From Sipunculus nudus (lineage: Eukaryota; Annelida; Sipuncula; Golfingiida; Sipunculidae), in NCBI GenBank assembly GCA_026874595.1, contig CM049306.1, forward strand, positions 36,350,019 through 36,414,018: a stretch of DNA of 64,000 bases, in the 5' to 3' direction. The notes beneath the pieces were generated by a model. That model searched no databases, was not told the DNA's origin, and saw nothing but the letters and a program-made list of their open reading frames with translations. The translations under genes and the position numbers were made by a program. Of this stretch, positions 11,108 to 19,834 are shown one piece after another (positions within the stretch are counted from its first letter, which is position 1; each line of letters starts with the position of its first letter).

Positions 11108-11108
<1 letters not shown>
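10601..11108. other. gene-free stretch
   Basis: No gene, RNA gene or named repeat is recognised between the minisatellite and the next microsatellite. Confidence 0.5.
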
Positions 11109-11159
<51 letters not shown>

Positions 11160-11180
11160 AAGAAAGAGAAAGAGAGAGTA
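11109..11180. repeat. (TG)n(GA)n compound microsatellite
   Basis: About ten TG units run directly into a GA run with AAAG interruptions. Confidence 0.95.
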
Positions 11181-11940
11181 TGCACACGCACTATTTCTTT
11201 AAATTAATGCGATCAGATAGTTGTTTGTTTTGAAGGTTATGTATTAAAACCGTGTCTGTATGTCTCTTTGTCCCTGTACGGAATATCTTAAACAGTTTCT
11301 CATGCATTCGTGTGCTTTATTAGTTTTTCAATTGAGATTACAGTTTTTTCGTGGGGAAAAGAAGGTGAATGCAAGGATATCTATGTTCGCTCGTCTGTCG
11401 GCGTCCATGTTGGGTTCAAGAAAGCTGGCCATATTGATTTATTTGGAGATTTTTTTTTAAACAAAAGTTAAAGCTTAGGTTTATAGGCTACTCTGATATC
11501 ACCGACGATGTCAGTCTCATCCAACTTTATAAATGTCACTACACTTTGCCTTAAATTCCTAGCTGGTCTATCTGGCCTTTTTCTTCTTGAATCTTTTCTA
11601 GGCTCTCTGGAGTGCATATACAACCCAAGAAGCAATAATAGGCGCTAGTAGATTAGTTGTTCTACATTTTGCCTGCCGCCCATGACCAGTACCTGCATGG
11701 CACTCCTGGGTGAAGAGAGTCAACTCTTGTGGTAATGACATTGGCCAGGAGGTCACAAGTCCAGCGGCCTGTTCATATATTTATTCTACCATGTGCACAC
11801 TCCACAAATAAAACCGAGCTGGCTTCATGTCTGGGATAACCTAACACAACAATTTAACCATATTTGTGGCCGTGGGGGTAATATGCGCTCTTTAAGAGAG
11901 TTACTGTAAAAAGATACCAAACCTCGTTACCCTTACCCGA
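11181..11940. other. gene-free stretch
   Basis: No coding sequence or element is recognised. Short AT-biased open frames only. Confidence 0.45.
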
Positions 11941-12155
11941 AAGTGGATTGGGGGGGGGTTCCAGGGGGTCCAAACACTACCCCCCCCCACTCTCTTTGTG
12001 CAGCCACCGCAACCTTTTTTAAGGGTTTCAGACCAATTTTGCGGGCTGGACCCCCCCTCCCCTTTTCCGGACCTGGTGACCTTTTTTTAGGCTTTGTTAT
12101 TAGTTCTCCTGGGTTGGACCCCCCCCTCCTTTCCTAAATTCTAGATCCGCCCCTG
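11941..12155 (+). mobile_element. poly(G)/GGATCC element, copy E3
   Basis: Opens AAGTGGATTGGGGGGGGG then TTCCAGGGGGTCC. It passes CCGCAACCTTTTTTAAGG, GGCTGGACCCCCCC and TTCCGGACC, and closes CTAGATCCGCCCCTG. It matches copies E4 and E5 block for block. Confidence 0.85.
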
Positions 12156-13548
12156 TTACTCCAGTGTTCCCTTAAATGTGCTTAGCTTTAACTTTCGTCA
12201 ACTTTCATATACATAACCAAGTCATACACAAAAAGCTGTTTTAAATAAACAAATCGTTTTAAAGAGACTTTAGTGACTGTTAAGTGAGCCAGCTGAAGGC
12301 TCTCTCATCTAAGCTTTTGTGGAGGCACAACTAGCCACAACGCGAAGCTGCCTTATATATACAAAACATAAATAAAAAGAATATCCAAGTCCCTATATAT
12401 CAAATATATCTGCAGTAGTCATCAATTATAACTATGCCGGCCTGCCATTGGCACTGAGACCAGTATGCATAAACCATATATTTCGGCCCATGAAATCTCT
12501 GTACTAAATGTACTCATGAGTATTTTCATGCCCAACCAAAGCTGTTTTTTTAACTATTTATAAATAACTAAGACCCGTTACAAAAACAGAATCACGCGAA
12601 TGTCATAAGATACACAGTTTAGACTATTAGCGGTGACCCCTGGCGAAGCATTATAAAACTATTTTGGAACTTCACAATGATAGTTTGTATCATCGTCTGG
12701 GGTGTGAGTGCTAGTCATTTGAATCTAAATATGAAAATATTTGAATTTCTAATGCAATGCAGTTCCAAATGAGGTGAGTCTCGGCAGTTACAGAAAGTTA
12801 TTAATAGGTTAAATGATAGTTACTTATTTTATCAGATCAAATCATCACTACAATAGTAGGCCCAATGGGATTGTGAAATATCAATTGATCTCTATTAACA
12901 AATTAATTATGTAATCGTATTAGAGTAAATCCTTGTTTATTGAACCAGTAAACACAGGATGTCTGCATATAAAGCCTTGCTCAACTATACAAAATATTCC
13001 TTGCAATATAACTTGCATGGCCTTCTTCCTAAACTGCAAATTATCCTTCTTAATTCACATCTTATTGAGATGAATTTGAACACGGCCTGATTAGATTATT
13101 CAGCCAGACCATTCTATGAATAAACATTACAACTGACATGCACCATGATGTACGGGGAGTGAACGAAATGCAAATTCCAACGATTGTTAATTGATACACC
13201 ATCTGAAGTGAATTATAACCTATGTATCTGGATATATTCTTGTTCAATAAAAATGCAATGCTGAAAAGCCTGCTTTGTGTCTATGTATACTGCATGGGAT
13301 GGCTTCTTATTTTCGAGGTTAAATATTCCCAACTGTCAAATTCCACGTGTGTGCGAGGGTTCAATTTTCGCGATCTCGCCTCATGATATACCTAAATACG
13401 TATATTCGGGGTAATATTTAGCATTTGAATTAGTTCTTTGCGGGCAGTCCATGCTTTATTCGCACAAAATCTTAATCGGACGAGTACATAAGGGAACATT
13501 GAACGTATAGAAATTCTTGTTTTGTTTGTCCATTTTCGACAGATAGTA
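12156..13548. other. gene-free AT-rich stretch
   Basis: About 1.4 kb with no coding sequence, RNA gene or repeat that I can identify. Confidence 0.5.
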
Positions 13549-13552
13549 TTAA

Positions 13553-14018
13553 AGGTGCCCATTCATCTACCTTTTGAAGTAGTGTATGTGATTTCTGGCT
13601 TACACATTGTGTATAGCAATGATCTCAGGGTAATATTGTTTAATTGTGAAAAGTTTTTATAACGCCTTCGTGAAGGATTTATGAACTTGTTTATCAACAA
13701 CATGTTTGTAAACATAACAATGTTGACAATCGGGAAAAACATGTTACCTAAGGTGGTAGGTTGCATATATGCCGAGGTAGAAAGCCCACTTGTTGCAAAA
13801 CGCCATTTGCACAGGTCTGGGTTGTCTGACTTGCTGCCAGGTGCCCGTGTTGAATTTGTTTTGATTATTTTGGCGGGCCCCCACAAATTATAAACACGTT
13901 GATATAAATAACATAAGCGACCTGTGTGCGGTGATATCCACGTTTTTCGGCCTATTTTTATAAAGGCTTAAAGGGATTACCTTTACTTTGCAAAGGTCAG
14001 ATAGGTGATTGGGCCCCT
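13553..14018 (+). mobile_element. TTAA-type MITE family A, complete copy
   Basis: A 466-bp unit flanked by TTAA at 13549-13552 and 14019-14022. The ends are inverted: left AGGTGCCCATTCATCTACC, right (reverse complement) AGGGGCCCAATCACCTATC, about 15 of 19 matching. TTAA duplication plus short inverted ends points to piggyBac-type mobilisation by a transposase encoded elsewhere. The interior is non-coding and matches 4701-4808, 5358-5560 and 36125-36287. Confidence 0.8.
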
Positions 14019-14022
14019 TTAA

Positions 14023-15599
14023 AGTTGGGATATTATCTTACAATATCAATCTGTAACTTATAATGAACAGGAGATGCCACTAAGCTTTTCCTATAAATGA
14101 ATGTTCACTTGTGCAGACGGCACGTCATATTCACGAGTGTTTTATATTCGGGATAATATCCCATTCGCGATTATTGAGAATTAGAAACCCTCACGAACAT
14201 TAAGCCAACAACAATATTATACATCATACTGTGTGTTTTACAATGATGTAGGACTCCAGCCTAGATTTGTGTCAACATTTATCAAGGAACACCAAAAACA
14301 GCATGCAACCCTGAATGCTATCCTTGTCTGCATCCTTAGACTTTAATCGACCTTTTTTAAGTTTTAAGTCGACTTTGTGTTGTATTAAGGTCAAGACTGT
14401 CAAACATGACCACATAAATTTTCCATTTGTTTTTGTTGTGTTTGCAATAAACACACCTCAGCCATTCAAAACATTTGAAAATATGCGAACAAAAAAAAAA
14501 CAGTTTTTTAATCTGCTGGTTCCTAAAAGACTCGGGCTCGGCGATGGTTGACATACAACAAGGGTTCGTATTTTGGCTCGCATAGTGTGTGTCCGACTTA
14601 AGCCCTGCCGTTAATATATTATAAAACACATAGATTCTATGTGTGAATATTATACATTTGTCTTAAAAGGAGTTCATGAATTCATTATACCGTGGACTTC
14701 TGCTGGACCCTTTGAAATGAAATATAAAAAATACAACTGATAGTATTAAATATCATTAAATAGCATTACTAAGTACTTCGACCAATCTATATATAACAAG
14801 GTTATTTATTTCATATTCACAAAGCGAATGTGAATAACACAGACAGAAAGCTTGGCCTATCATTAGTTATTCTGACGTTTTCTCCAGTCATTTAATGGCA
14901 ATACAAATGCATTATTGTCACATTTGCTCATTGTGGCCGCGTGGTGACACCCCGTGGCTCCGCCTAGCGTTCACACGTGTCACTAATTTGAACTCCCCTG
15001 CAGCCAACTCAAGAACCACCGGGTCAGGAACCCGACACATGGAAGGAATATTTAAGCTACACTTTGTTTTCTCAGGTGTTCTAACACCAGGATGTCATTC
15101 TATCTGAGCGGCAACAGATTTTTCGTTTAATACATTGGACCTCTGGCTGATTAAAACCACATGTACGACATATGACACTAAACCCCGAGACATATATATG
15201 TATATATACACGCGTTATATCCGCGTTGTTCAAGTTAGCCATGGCTAGAACAAAACCTGCTGAAGACATTGCTTAAAATGCTTTTTTATTTTAATTTTTA
15301 ATGGGAATACACTTTTTTAACCTTGATAATAACAAAACTGTATTATAATGCCCGATCAGCTATCAAATGCTAAATACACACATACCTGTAATTTTTTAGA
15401 CCCATATGGGATGCCGAACCCTTTAACTGTACTATAGAATAGAAATTAATATACTTTGACCCCCTGTAAGAAAATTAAATGAAAATACAACCAATTTATA
15501 ATAATAGGAGCGGGCTCAGAGCGGGGTACAGGGGAGATCACCCCAGGAATGTTCCAACTGGAAGGTGATTGTATCCGCCAGAACAATGTTTTGCGGATG
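14023..15599. other. gene-free stretch
   Basis: No gene is recognised. A moderately GC-rich patch lies at 14930-15080 and another at 15500-15700, each with 60-78 codon open frames that match no family. Confidence 0.45.
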
Positions 15600-16640
15600 C
15601 TATGTTTTTGACCGGGTTCCGCCGCCGCCGTATTCCTTTCCGGAGAACTCCTCTGAGACAACTGGACCGATTTTTCCAAAACTTACACCAATTATCGGGT
15701 CACATGTGAACTGGTGCCTAACCATTCGGTATTGACCTCTGACCTTTCCTCTCTCCAGTGCGTTCATCTGTGCGTCTGTTTTGATACATTAACGCACATA
15801 TCTTCGGACTCGTTTGACTAATCAAGAAAAAAAAATGGCACAAATGTAGCCCTTGGATAACTTTCTAACATACCCACAAATGGTGGCGCCAAATGCAACA
15901 ATTTTTGCACGGCGTCCATCTGTTTGTTTGACTTGAGTTAAAATCACTCATATCTCGGCAGTGATTTGACTAATTCACTTGAAATTTGGCATGCGTATAC
16001 ATCCTGGATAGCTTTCTTGATTTAATGACAGGTGCGCCACCTACTTTCACGTTCACGCTGCAGACAACCATGCTTATATCTCCGGACTGGTTTGACGTAT
16101 CTTCCTAAAAATTTGCATGTGTTTAGATCTCACATAGCTCTTTATCATACAAGAAACTGGTGGCGCCACCTGCAACAATTTTTGCAAAGCGTCCATCTGT
16201 TCGTTTGACATGGGTTAAAATCACTCATATTTCGGCAGTGGTTTGATTTATTCACCTGAAATTTGGCATGCGTATACATCCTGGGTAGCTTTCTTGATTT
16301 TATGACAAGTGGCGCCACCTACATTCACGTGCATGCTGCAGATATCCATGCTAATATCTCCGGACTGGTTTGACGTGTCTTCCTGAAGTTTTGCATGTGT
16401 TTGGATCTCACATAGCTCTTTATTATACACAAAACTGGTGGCGCCACCTGCAACCATTTATGCACAGCGTCCATCTGTTTGTCTGCTGTGGAATAAAATC
16501 ACTCATATCTCGGCAGTGGTTTGACTTTTCCACCTGAAATTTTGCATATGAATACATCTTGGATAGTTTCTCGTTCAAATAACAGGTGGCGCCACCTACA
16601 ATCATTTTTACATGGCAGACATCAATGCTAATATGTAACA
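15600..16640. repeat. ~278-bp higher-order tandem array centred on GGTGGCGCCACC
   Basis: The core GGTGGCGCC (one copy lacks a G) recurs at about 15882, 16030, 16159, 16309, 16438 and 16585. Gaps therefore alternate about 148, 129, 150, 129 and 147. Two subunit types alternate. One carries ATATCTCGGCAGTGGTTTGA, TTTGGCATGCGTATACATCC and GCTTTCTTGAT. The other carries ATATCTCCGGACTGGTTTGACG and GATCTCACATAGCTCTTTAT. About three higher-order units are present, the first most diverged. The core is a perfect palindrome. The minus strand has 69-72 codon open frames giving VGGATC-like repeats, but stops and shifts interrupt them. Related subunit phrases (GACCGATTTTTCCAAAACTTAC) appear near 15665. Confidence 0.85.
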
Positions 16641-16789
16641 CATCTAACTCTATTTCCCCTTGCCACTCAATACATGCCTCACTTCACCCGTCCTACTTTG
16701 ATTTTGGCGGATACACGTGGTCGCTTGTCGACTACCCGTACTCCAGTTGAATTTGTGTTTAATCATTAAAATTCAAGGACAGTAAACAT

Positions 16790-16989
16790 TAACACACTGA
16801 AAATTAGCACTACATGACATACTCTGTTAATACAGTACAATGTTAATATCGCCGAACATGAGGACTTTTTATAAATAACATGTTAACTTTAACACACTGA
16901 AAATTAGCACTACATGACATACTCTGTTAATATAGTACAATGTTAATATCGCCGAACATGAGGACTTTTTATAAATAACTTGTTAACTT
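16790..16989. repeat. 100-bp tandem duplication
   Basis: Two near-identical 100-bp copies, each starting AACACACTGAAAATTAGCAC (16791 and 16891), differ by only about two or three bases. The low divergence implies a recent duplication. Confidence 0.95.
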
Positions 16990-17889
16990 TATATCCAATT
17001 TTACTTAAAGGTACCTATTCACATAACAGTTATGTTAATTGGGCATGAAATATAGTGAATTATCCTTTATATATCATGACACAATATTTCGTTCTAAATC
17101 CATTTGTTTACTCCTGTACACAAGTGGGCAATAACCTGCACGGGTCGCGATCTGTGATGCAAAACATAAACATAGCGCGCACGCCACCTGGTGACCGTAC
17201 CACGGTACTTCACAATCAAGACTTTTTTTAAGTGTCCGTCCAGTGTTTATTCTGTGTTTCTTCTTTTATTTTTCTTCTTCTTCATTTAGAGTATGTTGCG
17301 CATGCGCAAGATCAGACCTCATATCACGTAGTCTTGTTATTGTAAACAAACACACGTGCATGGACTGTGTTTACTCACACACAGAACCATAAGAACATGT
17401 ATATCATATGAATTACAGATAATCTTTGCTGGTAATTTTTGTTGAATTAGTATAGAATGAAAAACAACGTACCAGCATCTGCAATGAATATGAGATAAAA
17501 ACATTGCAATATGCATGATATGAAATGCAGTCGTAATGAGTCTGAAATGAAATGTTCACATCTTCAAGCACTGAGTATATGAGACTTAATGTTGACCTTT
17601 TCAACGAGTGTGAAATGAAACAAACAGTTGCAGCAACAGTGAAATTAACACCATTATACACCATTGCACTTAGAGTAAGATTAAATACAAACAGTTGCAC
17701 TTAATGTAAGCTGAGATCAGACATTTGCCATGAGCGTGGGGTGAAATACAACTAGTTGCAGAGATACCCAAAATAATGGAAATATATGGACATCATTTGG
17801 TCTGAGGATTTAACAAATTTATAAATCAGACCTTTTTAATGCAAATCCCCTTAAGATGATATTCCGTAACAATTACCATATTTACAATT
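16990..17889. other. gene-free stretch with a short CpG-rich patch
   Basis: A TTAA-AGGTACCTATTCACATAAC sequence near 17004 resembles the left end of MITE family A but has no partner. A GC-richer patch at 17140-17310 holds an NRF1-like palindrome. From 17400 to 17780 the text repeats loosely the phrase TGAAATGAAA/ACAAACAGTTGCA every 50-60 bases. Confidence 0.5.
17296..17309. promoter_or_regulatory. perfect NRF1-like palindrome
   Basis: TTGCGCATGCGCAA is a 14-bp perfect palindrome containing GCGCATGCGC, the consensus site of the promoter factor NRF1. It sits in a short CpG-bearing patch of otherwise AT-rich DNA. Whether a promoter lies here is inference; no start site is visible. Confidence 0.5.
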
Positions 17890-18131
17890 ACACAGCAATT
17901 GACCTGTTTTCATGGAGATGCATGTAAACTTTGGTTTGTGTGCACACATTTATTCTCTTGTGTAAATTCATCACTCGGGGTATAGTGTTTGGATTACCTG
18001 CTGTTTAATACGGCACTGATGCACCATTATGGATGGTCGTAGCAGTGCGTTCCCGCGTATGACTTATTTCGCCACCAAAGAACAGGATTGCCGGCCTACT
18101 GAGTCGTACATGTATTCACGGCTAATAGGAT
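17890..18131 (+). repeat. dispersed repeat family C, copy 2
   Basis: Same blocks and order as 3810-4030, including ACTTTGGTTTGTG, AATTCATCACTC and GCCTACTGAGTCGT. It has several small indels, and roughly three quarters of bases match by eye. Confidence 0.7.
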
Positions 18132-18308
18132 ATGTGTGGTTAAAAACCCTTGCATATATAAGCAGAATCATGACTTTGTATACGGACGATACACAAGAAG
18201 AATTCTATTTGGCAAATTTACTATTTAATAAAATGAATTTCTTTTACAAATTTTAAAACAGATGCAGAAATACACGTATATGTCTATTGTATATATGTCT
18301 ATGACCTT

Positions 18309-18394
18309 TTCTCTCTTTCCTTTTCTCTCTCTCTTTCTCTCTCTCTCTCGCTCTCTCTCTCTCGCTCTCTCTCTCTCTATCTATCTATCCCTCT

Positions 18395-18470
<76 letters not shown>
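18309..18470. repeat. (CT)n(TA)n compound microsatellite
   Basis: About 128 bases of CT repeat with CG, CTAT and CCCT interruptions pass directly into about 17 TA units. Confidence 0.97.
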
Positions 18471-18473
<3 letters not shown>

Positions 18474-18520
18474 ATATATATATATATTTAAAAATCAAAA
18501 TTAATTTAAATAAAAATAGT

Positions 18521-18910
18521 TATACACACCCCCTGTTTTGAAAACACAATATTATAAACTTAACAATTCTATCATTACACTTTCTAGAGGTATTAAATAT
18601 CTATATATATATTCCTTCCGACACATATATGTTCATATACACATAGCTAATAAGTTGAGAAAAAGTTTAAAGTCCACCGGCCCATACACACCCCCTATTT
18701 TGGTGAAACAATATTATAAACTTAAAAATTCTATCATTACATTTTCTAGAGGTATACACACCCCCTATTTTGGCAACACAATATTATAAACTTAACAATT
18801 CAATCATTACATTTTCTAGAGGTATTAATATCTATATATATATTCCTTCTGACACATATATGTTCATATACACATAGCTGATAAGTTGAGAAAAAGTTTA
18901 AAGTCCACCG
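18521..18910. repeat. tandem triplication abutting the NHL gene 3' end
   Basis: Three copies begin ATACACACCCCCT: a full one (18521-18680), a short one (18683-18752) and a full one (18753-18910). The full copies share CTATATATATATTCCTTC, CACATATATGTTCATATACAC and a common end AAAGTCCACCGG. The last copy ends 8 bases before the stop codon of the minus-strand NHL gene. The array therefore probably lies in, or is made of, that gene's 3' untranslated region. Divergence is a few percent. Confidence 0.9.
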
Positions 18911-18918
18911 GCTCAACA

Positions 18919-19821
18919 TCACTTGTACCTGAATATCTTCAGAAAACTGAATGGGTCGCCAGTTAGTACGACCAGGTTTTCGTAGATATTGACGCTGATC
19001 CCTTTGGGGAGATAAAGTCCCTCTACGACTTGTTTTTGGAAGCGACCATCGGATGTAAACATTTGTACTCGGCCTAATTCTTCGTCTGCTACCATCAGAT
19101 TCCGGGCTTTATCAAAACATATACCTACGGGCTTAGCGAACTGTCCGGCTCTTCGTCCGAAGCCCCCAAACCGGAAGAGAAAGTCGCCGTTTGGCCCAAA
19201 CACCTGCACACAGTGGTTGGTTAGATCGGTGACGTATGCGCGTCCGTTTTCATCCAGTGTTACGTCATAAGGGTCAAAATGCACCAGAGAAGGATCAGGC
19301 CGAACGGTTCCGATGTGATTTCCGAGCAAATCATGGATTGTGACGCGACGTTTTCCAGCGTCAGTGATGAACATTCGGTCACGCGCACAGTCGGTGGAGA
19401 CACCTTGCGGTTGGTCGAAAAGTTGATGCTGAAAGGAATAAGACTGACGGAGGCTGCCGTGGCCGTGCTGATCGGGTACGACCTTCAGGTAGACCACGCG
19501 ACTGTTTCCGGTGTCGGTAACTACAATCTTCGTGTCTCCCATATCTACGACCGACACACCTCCCGGGCGGTAAAGATGGCCGGCACCTTGCCCGAAAGAC
19601 CCATAACTTTCAAAACGATTGGTGGCGGCCGTAGCGTCAAGTACTTGAATTCTGTGGTTGTCCCTGTCAGAGATTACTATATCGCCTGCTGACGCGTCCA
19701 GAAATGTCGGGTAATTCAGCATGCCCAGCCGTTGGCCTGTTCGGCCGACCTCGCTACACATGGATGTCCGCTCGGCGGGAAACATCGCAAACCGGAAAGG
19801 GTTTCCACAGTCGTAGGTCAT
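18919..19821 (-). CDS. NHL-repeat beta-propeller protein (TRIM/NHL-like)
   Basis: A 300-residue open frame made almost wholly of six NHL repeats, the blades of a six-bladed propeller. Approximate positions are 26-62 (DIVISDRDNHRIQVLD), 75-112 (KIVVTDTGNSRVVYL), 132-165 (RMFITDAGKRRVTIHD), 178-208 (RAYVTDLTNHCVQVFG), 219-256 (GQFAKPVGICFD, NLMVADE) and 266-300. NHL domains bind RNA or protein and often end TRIM proteins (TRIM2/3/71 type), after RING, B-box and coiled-coil domains. None of those is seen here or upstream on this strand. There is no signal peptide or membrane segment. The ATG is the first Met after an in-frame TAA 24 bases upstream, so this is either an intact single-exon NHL-only protein or a last exon whose acceptor lies just upstream. 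Composition is about half GC, against AT-rich flanks, as expected of selected coding DNA. No AATAAA is evident before the flanking repeats. Confidence 0.88.
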   Translation of the reverse strand: MTYDCGNPFRFAMFPAERTSMCSEVGRTGQRLGMLNYPTFLDASAGDIVISDRDNHRIQVLDATAATNRFESYGSFGQGAGHLYRPGGVSVVDMGDTKIVVTDTGNSRVVYLKVVPDQHGHGSLRQSYSFQHQLFDQPQGVSTDCARDRMFITDAGKRRVTIHDLLGNHIGTVRPDPSLVHFDPYDVTLDENGRAYVTDLTNHCVQVFGPNGDFLFRFGGFGRRAGQFAKPVGICFDKARNLMVADEELGRVQMFTSDGRFQKQVVEGLYLPKGISVNIYENLVVLTGDPFSFLKIFRYK

Positions 19822-19826
19822 TTTGG

Positions 19827-19834
19827 TGACGTCA
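19827..19834. promoter_or_regulatory. CRE-type TGACGTCA just upstream of the NHL start
   Basis: The full palindromic CREB/ATF site TGACGTCA lies five bases 5' of the ATG. It could be a core-promoter element with a very short leader, or chance. No TATA box is visible upstream. Confidence 0.4.

Noticed and set aside
13749-13770. let-7-like string TAAGGTGGTAGGTTGCATATAT
   Set aside because: It lies in the interior of MITE family A and its counterpart at 5358 has drifted. No complementary arm forms a pre-miRNA hairpin nearby.
19279-19692. 137-codon plus-strand frame
   Set aside because: It is antisense to the NHL gene, whose product is clearly recognisable on the minus strand.
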